Assembly: GCF_040939455.1 (NCBI RefSeq)
Contig: NC_134106.1
Location: 80,607,001-80,671,000 of the forward strand
Source of the DNA: Microcebus murinus
Lineage: Eukaryota; Chordata; Mammalia; Primates; Cheirogaleidae
Reading direction: 5' to 3'
Length of the DNA stretch: 64,000 nt
Shown here: positions 10,793 through 22,864 of the stretch, piece by piece
Layout of the letters: each line of letters opens with the position of its first letter
Numbering within the stretch: position 1 is the first letter of the stretch
Notes under the pieces: generated by a model
The model's database searches: none
Seen by the model: the letters and a program-made list of their open reading frames with translations, nothing else
What the model was told of the DNA's origin: nothing
Translations under genes and position numbers: made by a program

Positions 10793-11870
10793 GTACCTGT
10801 GTCTTCTCTCTGTTGTCAGAGGCTGAGCTTTTCCTGTAGTCATTAACCCACTTGCTCATTCACTCACTCATGCTGTTTCTACATCATCATCTGTTTTCAT
10901 GTTAACAAGTCCCAGAGGGTAGAGTGTTGAGTGTTGGGGGCTAGGGAGGCAGGTGTGTGCTGCATGCCCAGAAGGTAGCACGTAGTCCTCCACCCCACAT
11001 CGCTGCTTCTCTGCATGTCTGCGGCAGCCCTCATTCAAGCACCGCACTGAGTCTCACAGTCTGTGTCTGAGCGGTAGAAAAGCCACGGGGAGTCCTTAGC
11101 AGGCTTGCAGAGTGAGGAAGCCAGTCTGGTGCGGCAGAGCAGCCACAGTGGCCCTGCAGAGCGCACTCACTCCAAGCGTCTGAAGTGCCGCAGCAGGAGC
11201 GGGCAAGTCGGGCAGGGCGAGCCTCATTACAGCCCCAGAGACTTGGAGAACCAAAGGGTTGGGAGGTCATTCCTCTGTGTTCCAAAATGTTAGTTTTCTC
11301 ACCTGTTGAGTAATTAAATGTGTGCCACCCAGATGTGCTCAGTTTGGATCACCAAGTTTTATAACTGTCTGTAAATTTCTTAGCTTAGACTTAATTAAAG
11401 TGATATGCTTGTCATTTAAATAGAACAGGGCACCCATCTAGTATTTTGGACTTTGCCCTGAATGTGTTTCATGCTATGGTAATGCATTTGGATGGAACGT
11501 AGGAAGAACATGGAAAAGACCAGGATTCAGAGAAGTCATGGGGTACTTTCTAGAACTTCAGACAGGAAGATTTAAAAGAAAAATAAAGGAATAGTGGTTT
11601 TGGTAACAGAAGCTAGTACAACAGACTGCATTAAACCTTCACTACTTGAATTATGTGGCCACCAGATTAGGTACTTTTAATTCTGTTGGCTCAACTTAGA
11701 CATTTGGCAAGGAAGTATGAACAATTCGGGCTAATTTCTTTGGTTTTTTCCTTGGTAATTTAGCAAAGTTTGAAAAGTCACACAGCACCTTAAACAAAGC
11801 AGTTATCAGTAGGGTTGTAGGCAATTTCAGCAGCGCTTGAGCGAGACAAGTGTGCCTGTTTTTTCTACAG
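10793..11870 (+). other. MAP4K4: Intron with a GC-rich open stretch
   Basis: Intron of 1.1 kb. No transposon is evident. About 11066-11290 is GC-rich and open in the phase that follows the previous exon (see findings), unlike the AT-rich DNA around it. The acceptor tract at the end (gcctgttttttctacag) is strong. Confidence 0.75.
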
Positions 11871-12062
11871 AGTACAGTTGACCAAAAGCGTGCCAGCCAT
11901 CATGAGAGCAATGGCTTTGCCGGTCGCATTCACCTCTTGCCAGATCTCTTACAGCAAAGCCATTCCTCCTCCACTTCCTCCACCTCCTCCTCCCCATCCT
12001 CCAGCCAGCCGACACCCACCATGTCCCCACAGACACCCCAGGACAAGCTCACTGCTAATGAG
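11871..12062 (+). CDS. MAP4K4: MAP4K4 alternative cassette exon, Ser/Thr/Pro-rich
   Basis: The exon encodes 64 residues in phase 0 at both ends, from STVDQKRASHHESNGFAG to QDKLTANE. The middle is nearly pure Ser/Thr (SSSTSSTSSSPSSSQPTPT), coded by TCC/TCT repeats, and is surely disordered. Acceptor ctacag|AGT is strong; donor AATGAG|gtatgt is good. Human isoforms with and without this exon are known. The repetitive codons make its length prone to change between species. Confidence 0.93.
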
Positions 12063-14106
12063 GTATGTCTCGCACCACAGCTGGCTGCTTTCCTGGGGTT
12101 AGACCAGCACTGCCTAGGAGCTAGTTTGCAAAGGAGACCTTTCCAACACCCTCAGCCCTTCCCTACCCACCCTGCTTTCTCTGTCACCTATCCTTTTCCC
12201 CTACCCCAAGTAACATGTTTCAGATCTGCATACAAATCCCTTAACCCTAGATCAACTTCCCTCCAAACTTGCCAGTTCACTGTTTACTTGTCTCTGGATA
12301 AGTGTAGTTGCATGGCTTTCTTTATTCAGTTTATTTTTTTTTAAATCTAAATAAAATGATTGCTGTGTTCTCAGACCCATTATGTATTTGGCATGAAATT
12401 CTTATAGTCATTGTGGATTCTGCCTTTTTCATTCTTTTTATCTAATAAAGTATAGGAAAATTTGGTTAAGCAGACTTGGACTTAACTAGACAGACTTGTT
12501 ATCCTGAACAGGAATGGAATATCTTTAAAACCAGGGCTGGATTTTTTTTTTTTTTCCTTTCGGAGGGGGTGGTTGCTGATTAATCACTCTTATTTGTTTT
12601 CACCAACCTTGTTAAAGGGATTTCTTTCCATGAAAGTCACAATCACTCAGAGTTTAAGAAGCCAAATCCTTTTTGGGGAAACCTAGAAAATTAGGATGTT
12701 AAGCAAGAAAGACAAGGATCTGAGAGCGTATTTAATTTAAGATTTTATATGAGAAATCCTGTGTTCTGCTTCAAAGGCTTGGCTGTGGTGCTCAGTCTGG
12801 GTGCTAGCTGGATGATTCTTTGCTCTTTAAACAGGGTTCTGCCCCAAGTGCAGTGACAGAGCCCACCTTGAACACCCTGTATTTAATTAAACAAGTGATT
12901 TGAATTCACATGAGGCTTGGTTTAAATGCATTTATCTAACAGTTGATGGAGGTCAAAACTGATGTGTAGCTTCAGCCTATCTTGTTAATGTAAACACTTA
13001 ACTGACTGCCCACTCCTACTTTGGTTCTCTTGTTAGAAAGAATCAGAAAAATCCTCTCTTTAAGGAGCAGGGGCAAGTCAACTGCTTCCTAGATAGATAG
13101 CCTTGGCATCAGATTGGTCGTTGGCTGGATTGGCCACTGACTTATGGGACAGGGAGGGAAGCCTGCCAGTGGCAGGTGTTCAGGTGGGGAGCTTAGGAGG
13201 GCCTGGGTTCTCAGACATAGTGACTCTCAGGTGCCCACAGAGGGGGTGAAATGCTACAGGACAAAATTGGACGTGTTCTTTTTTCCCCCCGAGATATATA
13301 TCCCACCTACACTCACATTCTTCCTTATATTTTAATTTTTGCTCCATTTTGCTCTAATGTACAGTATTTTACTATAACTCTTAACTCACTAAACTGGCAA
13401 GTTTATTTATTTTTCTGTTTGTTTTGTTTTTAATTGTCATTACATTTCCACTTAACAATTTGTTTCACTTTCTTTGTGTTTTTTTGTCTTAAGTTACAGT
13501 ATTAACCAAAACACTAGCACTCTTAAAAGTTCAAAAGGGTATGCCTTATTTTGTCATTTGCACCTTTCACTAATGAGCTCCTGTTTGGTATGGGTTTAAT
13601 GGTGATGCACCTAAAACAGTGGTAGCCAAAGCTTCTGTAGCTTTCTGGCAAGAGGCTCAATTTAAAAAAAATAAAATTAAAATTTGCAAATATTCCAACA
13701 TAGATTAACTTTTCTGGGTAGGTGAGTAAATTCAGAAACTGGTGAATTGAGATCAAGACATTTTAGATTTCTTTTAGGAGTTTTCATTATAACTATTTAA
13801 TAAAAAAAAAAAAGCTAGGAGCATGAAGTGTCGATTTTATTGGTAGCTTGCAGCATCACTGTCTTGGATGAGCAGTATGTCTGAAAGAGATGTGGCTCCT
13901 GCAGTGGTTCTGGATGGAGCGACACCTGTTCTGGGGTAAACTGTGCCCATTGGAAGCTCCCTGCAGAGCACTTTTGGGGAATGATGCAAGAGATATAGGG
14001 CTTTGTCTTGGGAAATAGTGCAGTGTAGAAGTGAATTGAAATGTTTTTTTAATGTTCATTTTTAAAAATGTCATTTGTATTAATAAAATTGAAATTTACA
14101 TTGCAG
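12063..14106 (+). other. MAP4K4: Intron, 2.0 kb
   Basis: Intron with a T-run near 12542-12556 and AT-rich sequence. No transposon family is clear and no coding signature is seen. The acceptor (gaaatttacattgcag) has a weak pyrimidine tract. Confidence 0.8.
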
Positions 14107-14224
14107 ACTCAGTCCGCTAGTAGCACACTCCAGAAACACAAATCTTCCTCCTCCTTTACACCTTTTATAGACCCCAGATTACTACAGATTTCTCCATCTA
14201 GTGGGACAACAGTGACTTCTGTGG
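14107..14224 (+). CDS. MAP4K4: MAP4K4 exon: linker before CNH ([12 protein letters not shown]...)
   Basis: The exon encodes [20 protein letters not shown] to GTTVTSV and ends one base into a codon. Its [13 protein letters not shown] segment is conserved in TNIK and MINK1. The weak acceptor tract and strong donor (GTGG|gtaagt) agree with the frame join to [12 protein letters not shown]. Confidence 0.94.
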
Positions 14225-14540
14225 GTAAGTACAGTAGCAATAAGGAAGCAGCTGACAAACAGGACTCAGTCCCTTTGAGTTGCTCTGTCAGGTGGCTTAG
14301 GCATGGCATGATCAGTGTTCACAGCCACAGACCTCGGGTACAATCCCCCCATCCCACTTGCATTGCCTTATTTGCAATGAGCTGCATAATTGATTTCCTT
14401 TCTCCATATACATTTCTTATAAATTTCTTCTCCTTAACCAAGTGTTGGTTATGGCATATGAATATTCACTTGAGGTGTGGGGGAAGGGAGGCAGACATTG
14501 TGTGTGTACAGAAAATAATTTCAAATGTGTTCTGTTTCAG
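14225..14540 (+). other. MAP4K4: Intron
   Basis: Short intron of 316 bases, donor gtaagt, acceptor tctgtttcag. No repeat is recognised. Confidence 0.85.
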
Positions 14541-14711
14541 TGGGGTTTTCCTGTGATGGAATGAGACCAGAAGCCATAAGGCAAGATCCTACCCGGAAAG
14601 GCTCAGTGGTCAATGTGAACCCCACCAACACTAGGCCACAGAGTGACACCCCAGAGATTCGTAAATATAAGAAGAGATTTAACTCTGAGATTCTGTGTGC
14701 TGCCTTATGGG
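14541..14711 (+). CDS. MAP4K4: MAP4K4 exon: entry to the CNH domain
   Basis: The exon encodes [20 protein letters not shown] through [11 protein letters not shown]. The first part is the basic linker; [18 protein letters not shown] begins the citron-homology domain, a beta-propeller-like protein-binding fold. Acceptor gtttcag|TGG and donor TATGGG|gtaggt fit the frame on both sides. Confidence 0.95.
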
Positions 14712-16299
14712 GTAGGTATCTTACTGCTACTCCAACTCTTTCATTTTTATTCTGAAAGGTGCTCTGGTCTTTTAGAGACTTACTATTTTAAGTAGTGTGG
14801 GTATTTTGGGGGGGCACTGGTAATGGGATTGAAGATATTCGTGATGCCCATCTCCTGTTGGCTAAGTGGCGCATTAGTGGAACAGTGTGGTATGTGTGTG
14901 TGTATTTGCACCCCTTTCAGCAGTCAAATATTGGAAAGCATGACCAGTGCCCATTTCTTCGTGTGAAAAAGAAAAGTGAAAAGATGGAACAGGTACTTTG
15001 TTTCTGTGTATAGGGAGAATATTGAGCCCCTCACCTTTCCTCTGCTCCCCCTTCTCGACTTCTCTCTGTTGTTGACTGCTCTCTTCCCCTGTCAGCAGCC
15101 CTTGCTCAGCCTCTCTGCCAAGGGTTTTGGAAGAGTGTTTATACCCATGGCAGACACATGTGCTTCCTCTGTGACCCCCTGAGATCTGGCTTTCTGCCCT
15201 TGTCTACTGAAAGATTATTTTGTAGTCCCCAGAGATCATACCATAAGGTCTTTTCTTTATTAACCTCCTAAATAAAGATAACCTTAGTAATTTGGGTGAC
15301 TGTGGGCATCACACGAAAGCAGCAGGCACAACATTGTCACCAGTATGTTGCTGTTCATTAACGTTAGTGACCGTCATTGCAGGAAATGGAGCCTTCATCA
15401 TTTTTGTTTACATTAAAGGCCTTTCATGGGACCGTTTGTGTCATCAAAAATGATTACGTTATATTTGGTGTAGAGATAGTGTTAAATATGTCAATTCTTT
15501 TGAAATTGATAATGCATATTAAGCAGGTGATGTCATTTTTATCCAGCATAGTTACACTTGGTAATAGTCTTATACTTATTTTATATTCCTCTAATGTCCC
15601 AGAACATATTGGACCCCCTTCTGTGTGCTGTTAACTGATTTTTTATTAATTAAAAAGATTTCTAAAACCTTCTTTTCCCAGTTAACTTCTTTAGTACTTC
15701 TAAGAAAAATAGATTATCTGGAACCTATGTTTTTAAAAATGCAGTGAAACTTTCCATTTTATTATTATGTTAAAAGAATAGATAGGGAAATGACTTAAGT
15801 TGAAGTATGTTTCTATAAGTCAGTGTATTTAAGATATTTCTTAGTTAGGGACACACCAATGGTGGATTTTCTTAAACTGCTTCTTAAATAGTCATCATTA
15901 GTTGCCTTGTGAGTTAAGTTAAAAATAAGCCTCTTAAAGACTTAGACTCAGAAAAGTTAAAAGATACAGTATATACACTAATGTCCCAACAGAAGGACAT
16001 TCAGAATACATTATAAGTATCATTATTTGGGGATGGTAGAATTCACACATAGATTAGTTTTTTGTATTTCCTAGGAAATGTTTGCAACAAGCATTCTTTT
16101 ATAATCATGTAATGACTCTTGTTCTGCAAATTGCTACATATTTATTTTTTAATAAGGTGCTTTTCTTCTGTTGGAGCCAGGATTATTTTAGCACATCTTT
16201 TTGAACATGATTTTTCCATTCTCATGTTTATAATGAGTTACATGTATTTCTTATGTAGAGCTTTGCTATAATATCATATTGATCATAGAATTTAAGGGT

Positions 16300-16588
16300 T
16301 TTTTATTTTTTTGAAACAGGGTCCCATTCTGTTGCCCAGGCTAGGGTACAGTGGTACGGTCACGGCAACCTCAAACTCTTGGGCTCAAGTGATTCTCCTG
16401 TTTCAGCTTCCTGAGTAGCTGGGACTATAGGCATGTACCACCACATCCAGCTAATTAAAAAATTTTTTTTGTAGAGATGTGGTCTCGCTATGTTGCACAG
16501 GCTGGTCTTGAATTGCTGTCCTAAAGTGATCCTCCTGCCTGGTCCTCCCAAAGTGCTGGGATTACAGGTGTGAGCCACCATGCTGGCC
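16300..16588 (-). mobile_element. AluJ-like SINE, antisense
   Basis: A T-rich head precedes gaaacagggtcccattctgt, then antisense right arm, mid-region (ttaaaaaattttttttgtag) and left arm ending gtgagccaccatgctggcc. Nearly all CpGs are lost, so it is an old primate Alu. Confidence 0.88.
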
Positions 16589-17604
16589 TTAAAGGAAGTC
16601 TTAAATCATGTAGTGATCTTAGTCATTTCTCACATTGACCTACAGAGGATTCCTGTAAACACAATTATAATTCTTAGTAGAATGATCAGGGTAGGGAGCC
16701 TTATTATAAGCATTATTTAATTATATATAACAGTTGAAAGGTTAAAAAGTATATTTATAAAAAATTCTTGTAGCATGGAACTCAGTTTTTTTCATAGGCC
16801 CATAATTTCCAAGGTTGTTACTTTTCAGTGACTGTGTCTATATTCTTTTGACTGTTAGCTCTCATTACTTTACAAAATTATACATTTCTTGGAAATATAT
16901 GAAGGAAAATTAAAAAGTAGAGTATGAGTGCCGAAATATCTGAAATTTTATGTGAAGATTTTTCAGCATTATCTGATTTTCCTTTATTCTTTCTCACTGT
17001 AAATTTTGAGGTTGGTACTTACATGCTGTTTATTTTTGGAAACCATAAATAATAGGATTTCTTCACAGTGCTAACAATTTGTGTAGTTATTATCAGATTC
17101 TTGACATAGCTTATTTCCTGATCTACTTGATATTGAAGACTGACCAGGAATATATTGAAATATTACATAGAATAGAATCTTTGGAAAGGGCTGTTTGTCA
17201 GTGGCTCTCTCAGTAAATGTCATTTCTATGGATACCTTTTAATCTGTTTAGATCAACTCACCTAGGCAGGGAAAGCACTAAGCACAATGTTCAAATAAAT
17301 TCTACCTTGATATAGATAGAGTCAGGGCAAAATGGTCAATGTCAAAAATAAATTATATGAAAATGAGTATAACATACTACATATATGAAATACTAATTTT
17401 TCTTAAACTGATAAATCTGTTTTTAAATTGTACAGCAGTTTTTTTCTTAGCATTAAGTCATTATATGACAAATATGATAGTTCTTTTAAAGAAGAAAGCT
17501 CATAAAAACATAACAGCTTACTATAAGCTTAAAAAGTGTAAGGCCATAAGCATTAATTCATGCCGTGATATGACCTGATGTATAAAATGTCAGTGTCACC
17601 CACA

Positions 17605-17790
17605 GCAGTGCTGTCTGTTTAGGGCAGCTGCCAGCCTTGTGTAGCTATTTAAATTCAAATGAATTAAAATAGAAAATCCATTTTCTCAGTTATACCAGTC
17701 ACATTTCACATACTCAGTAGCCACATATGGCCATTGGCTAACGGACAGCACAGATAAAGAGCATTTCTGTGTCATAGTAGAAAGTTCTAA
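17605..17790. repeat. MER5A-like hAT-Charlie element
   Basis: It starts cagtgctgtctg, has the AT-rich core (aattaaaatag), then actcagtagccacatatggc and ends near agtagaaagttct. This is the standard layout of the MER5A family of small hAT-Charlie elements. It is near full length and old. Confidence 0.8.
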
Positions 17791-18549
17791 AGATCTTAAT
17801 TATAGATGATATAAGAAACCATAAGCATCTATGAGCCTTTTTCCTTATGCTGTACATATGACCATTTTGGGCAGTTCTTGTTTACGTTTATTTTAAAGAT
17901 CACTCTGGATGGGAAGCAGGGAATACTCAGGCCTTCCCTTTTCCCCCTAATTCCAGAGGCTTCCTTCAGATTTTCTGAAGCTATTTCACAGAGCTGTGTT
18001 AGATTCTAGCAAACTGTCTTAGCACCAGACGGAGAGCATCTGTCATGAGGTGGAGGTGTGTGCATGCTCTTATAAAACACGCACTGTTTCTACAAGGGGA
18101 AGATGGCGTTGTGTGTTGAGTAGTAGATTTTAAATGGGGCACTTTTATCGGGTCATATTATTATCAAAAACTGTAGCTGTCTATCTCTTGAATTCATAAA
18201 GATTTCTTCACATTTTTTATATTTTCTGAGGACTACAGGGGTGGTATTATGATAGTTCAGAGCCTGTGGTGCTTGGGCATGTTTCTGTCATCCATGTGTG
18301 ACCTTAATCACTGCAGTTCTCATTCAAGTTTGCATAGCAGTGACAATATATGTATAAATTCCAGGTTCCCCACTCCCCCACACGACCCCAAAAGGTGCTT
18401 CCAGTTTCCTCACAAGGATCACTTGAGTAGACACTGTCCTCTAAATGTTGAGGTGATACCCACTCAATCTGGCACAGACACAGAGCTGAGAGAGGGCTTT
18501 TGTCTTGTTGCCTTCATAGTTATTAATTTCAGATTCTCTATAAATAGGG

Positions 18550-18568
18550 CGTGTGTGTGTGTGTGTGT
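18550..18568. repeat. (TG)n microsatellite
   Basis: About nine GT units in a row within an intron. Likely length-polymorphic; no role is evident. Confidence 0.9.
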
Positions 18569-20011
18569 CTGTACACATGCCATGATATTCTTCCCTGTCA
18601 TTCCATCTACCTGAAAATACTGATTGAGTAATCACTTTGTAAAAGCACGTATACTTTATTCTTTGTCTCAGTGAGTTTATTGCCCAGTTTCGGGAATTAG
18701 GGTAAACATGTATGTGGCCGGTTCCCTAGGAGTATAAGGTGATCTGTGCTGCATTTACAAAGGCAGTTTAGGTAATAAAGGTTCTTGACCAAGGAACCGA
18801 GAACATATGGGGAAATAAGTGAATGATAAAGAGGGAGAAGTAAGTTCGCTCAAGGGACAGGGAGTCTTGAATGCCAATATGAGGCTCTTGGAACATCTCC
18901 TACATGGAGTTTGTAGTTTTTGAAGATACAGTGTGACTCAATGAGTATTTTAGGGCACTTAGCATTGATTTGATATGCTTTCATGAGAAAGTAGAGGGAA
19001 ACTGTTTTAGCAACCTCAGTTAAGATCTCTGTCCATCAATTACAAGGCTGCCAAAGCCTAGAGAATTCTGAGAGCAGCAGAAAGGAGGGACAGAGAAGAG
19101 GAGGTCTTATCTGGATTTGGTGGCTAGTTTAGCTAATTTTGCAGAGCGGCTGTGGAAGAGGGTGGTGCTGTTGATGGAAATGGCAAAAGTCAGGAAGCTG
19201 GTTTCAGTAGAAATGTGTAGTGGGCGGAAAAGCAGGGGGTGCAGTATGGCATTAGGGTTTACTGGTTCTGAGGTGCTGCTTGAGCACAGGTGGATATGGG
19301 TCATCAGACAAACAGCAACAGGGAGGGTCTCTTTAAGAAGGCAGAGGAGGTGCCTGGAAACAAGGAAGGGGACTTCATACTGCAACAGAAGAGAAGAAAA
19401 ACCATGACAGTACATGGTCAGAGAGCGAGGAGGTTGCATGGGAAGGTCACAATATTTTAATTTTCCTAAAAAATAGAGTGACAGGAGAATTGAGTGCAGT
19501 TGTTTTTTGATAGTGGCGAAGAGGGGTCTTTTAGAAAAGTTTAAACTGAGTGATAGACGCCAAATCACAAGCCATTTGTTAAGGGTTGGAGGAGGGCTCT
19601 AAGTTTGCTGATGAAAACAGAGGTGAAGGAAGTACAAAGAGACCATGGTGTCACATGAAGGTTTGTTCAAGTGTGTAATGTGGCTAATTAGATGCTGAAT
19701 CTGCCATGAAATTGTGTGCTTAAACATTTTGGGGCAACGGAGGAAGAACTGGAAACTGATGGTTTGTTAAGGACATAGCGAGAGTGAGGCTTCCATCTTC
19801 CCGTAAGGATTAAGGAACTATGGGACCATCACGCCTATGGTGATGTGATGGCAGGTTTGGTTACATTAACCTCTGACTATTCAAATCATTTCTTTTTCTG
19901 GGTGAATTAAAGAAGCTGCACTTTTTTCCAAATAGATGATGTTATTCTTTACAATTCGGCTATTTGTTAAGCATAGCATAACATTGAGGCTTTTCTCTGT
20001 CCCTGAAACAG

Positions 20012-20155
20012 GAGTGAATTTACTAGTGGGTACAGAGAGTGGCCTGATGCTGCTGGACAGAAGTGGCCAAGGGAAGGTATATCCTCTGATCAACCGAAGA
20101 CGATTTCAACAAATGGATGTACTTGAGGGCTTGAATGTCTTGGTGACAATATCTG
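20012..20155 (+). CDS. MAP4K4: MAP4K4 exon: CNH domain ([18 protein letters not shown])
   Basis: The exon completes Gly and encodes [18 protein letters not shown] through LNVLVTISG. This is the highly conserved first part of the CNH domain, with the family motif [19 protein letters not shown]. Acceptor tgaaacag|GAG; donor ATCTG|gtaagt. It joins in frame to KKDKLRVYY. Confidence 0.96.
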
Positions 20156-20612
20156 GTAAGTGTTTGTTTAGTAAAACAGAATATATGATACTGTTTAAAA
20201 ATATTTAAGCTTTACTCACCAAACTTCCGTTAGGGTGTTTGTTCTCCAAAGTACTGGTTAAATGAGATAGAACTGTATTGTGATTTTATAATAATGTGAA
20301 AGTAAGATATATTCAGGTAACACATACATGCCCATTTGACCTGTAGCCCTTCCAGAAAACAGTCTTGAAAAGCATACAAACATGTGCTCTCTCATCGGCA
20401 TCTTATGCATGACTCACCCGGCCAACCCTCTGTTGCTGGTTAGGTTTCAGTTGCCTTACCCAGTATGCAGGTCTGTGTCCATTCCCTCCCAGGCTTTTAC
20501 ATGCAAAAGGAACTATTCTTTGTGATTATTGCATTATGTTTTTTATTCTTATGTCAATTAATACTTAACAGTATAAATTTCTTCTTTTTAAAAACAGCAT
20601 TTTTCTCTGTAG

Positions 20613-21868
20613 TAGGTTATTAAATATGAAATGTCCAATTTCCAATCAAAAGTTTAGTTTATTATATTTCAAACAAGCAGTTCAATTAAAGTGTGTGCCT
20701 AAACTGTCAACACAGTTTTGCCATCTTAACAGGAGTTTGCTTATGCCAGCAGCAAAGACGCCTGGAGAGCAAGTGATAATGAAATTGTCAAAGGTGTTTT
20801 CCACAGCTTGTTGAGAACTGAATATTTTTCCTTGCAAGAAGTGGTCCAAAGCCTGGAAGAAGTGGTCGTCAGTTGGTTGCAAGGTCTAGGGAATATGGTA
20901 GATGATGGAGAGTTTCCAAGTCCAGCTACTGTAGTTTGAGCAGCATTGTTTTGTGTAAATGTGGTCTTGTAAAAGGATTGGCTTGTCTCTGTTGACCAAT
21001 CTTGGCTGCTTAATCACATGCATTTTCATCATTTCATCCAATGGTTGCAGTAGACATCCATTGTAATTGAGTGACCAGGTTTCATGAGGCTATAGTGGAT
21101 AATACCAACCCTAGACCACCAAACAGACACTGTTAGCTTTTTTTGATGAAGATTTGGTTTTGGACTGTGTTTTGGCACTTCATCTTTATCTAACCATCAT
21201 GCTTGTGATTGTCAAAAAGAATCCATATTCATCACATGTAACAATATGGTGTAGAAATGGTTCACCTTTGTATTGTTACAGCAAAGAAAGGCAAGCTTCA
21301 ATACGATTTCTCTTCTGATGTTCATTTAATTCAGGCGGAACCTATCTATCCAGCTTCTTTACCTTGCCCATTTGGTTCAAATGGTCCAGTATTGTTGGAG
21401 TAGTAATGTCAAACCTTGCTGCTAATTCACGAGTAGGTTGAGATGGACTCATTTCCACTACAGCTTTCAGCTCATCGTTATCCACCTTGGTCTCAGGTCA
21501 CCCACCTGGCTCATTTTCAGGATTAAAATCACTAGAATGGAACTTATCAAACCATCAATGTACTGTGCATTCATTAGCCACATCCTTGCCAAACATTCCG
21601 TTGATATTTTGAGCTGTCTTTGCTGCATTGGTTCCACGATAGAACTCATATTCAGAAATAACATGAACTTTTGACTTTTCTATCCATGGTTTCACAAAAA
21701 TTGCTCTAAAAAAAATTAAAGGATAATCGCAAACCAAAATGTGTATTTGAAGGAATGGGGATGCACCTTCACAATAAAAAAATAAGAAGTGTCAAAGTGA
21801 AATGTCAGAGATATCAACTGTCAGACTTAGTACTTAAGGAAATCAGACATTTCATCTTTAATAACCTA
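20613..21868 (-). mobile_element. Full-length mariner transposon, antisense to the host gene
   Basis: The element is 1256 bases including flanking TA at 20613-20614 and 21867-21868, the TA target duplication of the Tc1/mariner group. Terminal inverted repeats match at about 28 of 31 positions: the left end begins TAGGTTATTAAATATGAAAT and the reversed right end TAGGTTATTAAAGATGAAAT. The length fits mariner (about 1.25-1.3 kb). Translation of the minus strand gives helix-turn-helix and catalytic-domain segments of an Hsmar1/cecropia-like transposase broken by stops and frameshifts. The TIR sequence does not look like the Hsmar1 TIR I know beyond its first bases, so it is probably a different family. 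Confidence 0.9.
20682..21737 (-). pseudogene. Mariner transposase pseudogene
   Basis: The minus strand starts with MVCDYPLIFFRAIF, then GTNAAKTAQNINGMFG (DNA-binding helix-turn-helix region), WFDKF, the first catalytic block TCDEYGFF, and a C-terminal part DHFFQALDHFLQGK through LLLRWQNCVD. These match the order of blocks in Hsmar1-type transposases (about 340 residues). The second catalytic block, normally HDNA, reads QNNA, and the reading frame shifts before the PTD-HFF block. It cannot make an active enzyme. It is read opposite to MAP4K4. Confidence 0.85.
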
Positions 21869-21899
21869 ATATAAATTATATGTGTTGATTTTAGAAAGT

Positions 21900-22510
21900 A
21901 AGAAACTATTGCAGAAAAGGAACTAGGAGAAATAAAAAGTAAAATCATCCAGAGATAACATCTGTTAACTTTTAAGTTTTTAGCTTCCAATCTTATAAGC
22001 ATATGCCACACTCAGTATAAACACTTAAGGAAAAAAGTCTGCATAGAAAGGTTATGTGGTATTTCAAACATACAGAGAAGAATAATGAGGAATGACAGCA
22101 GCCATGTATCGACTAGCCAGCTTTCACAGATGTCACAATACATCTCCCCACCCATGGCGACCACTGTCCTGAAGTTAGGGTGTATCCCATCCATGCCTGA
22201 TGATCCAAACAGGTAGCCTGCTTATTCCATGCCATTAAACATTTCTCCGTGGTGTCCGTACATTTTACATGGCTAGAGAATGTTTCCTTGCATAGATGTG
22301 ATAAAATTTATTTACTTATCGTCTGTCGTTGCCCTTTAGGTTTATTCCCTTTTCTTTCTCTCATGTAAACATTTTTCACAAATATCCTTGTACCTTAATT
22401 TAACCTTTGGGGGAATATACCATGTTGCATAAATTGTAATTTCCTAAAATTTGTGTTATTGCCAGATCAGAAGGTATATAAAATTACAAGAATTTAAATA
22501 AGTCTTGTTA
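21900..22510 (-). repeat. L1M-type LINE remnant, antisense (probable)
   Basis: Phrases such as catagatgtgataaaattta, acaaatatccttgtacc and ccagatcagaaggtatat are typical of the reversed 3' part of old L1 elements. Highly diverged; the boundaries are approximate. Confidence 0.55.
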
Positions 22511-22864
22511 GACCACCAGTGATTTTGATTTAAATATCTGCTACTGTAAGCTTATTATATTTCTTTATCTGTAACAGATTTGCTCGCAGTTATTTTACTT
22601 TTTATATATGCTTTTGGTTGTAAGTAAAGAAGTTTGTTAAATGCAAAAGTTTCACTATTTTTTACTTAAATGAGAAAGCATCCATTTAAAACTTTAGTGT
22701 TGATGAGGAAGTTTTTATAATTGGAGAAAAAATAACCAATCTGCAGCTAAAAGTTTAAACTTTATTTTTTGATCCAGTGAAATGAGACAATTGTGGGAAT
22801 CAACATGTAGCTGATAGTAGTGATTATTTTTTGGTCACTTTACTATATTTTTTACTCTTTAGTA

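Larger units (their letters stand above)
14712..20011 (+). other. MAP4K4: Intron, 5.3 kb
   Basis: This large intron contains an antisense Alu (16300-16588), a MER5-like fragment (17605-17790) and a (TG)n run (18550-18568). A 72-base exon-like block at 14921-14992 has both splice motifs but would stop translation (see findings). The rest, including 14993-16299 and 18570-19990, shows no family I can name. Several short open frames here lack coding features. Confidence 0.8.

Noticed and set aside
11850..12344. 164-codon plus-strand frame
   Set aside because: The coding part is the cassette exon 11871-12062 only; it continues past a good donor into the intron.
19107..19568. 153-codon minus-strand frame in an intron
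   Set aside because: No known domain; overlapped by a plus-strand frame; intronic and antisense. Treated as chance.
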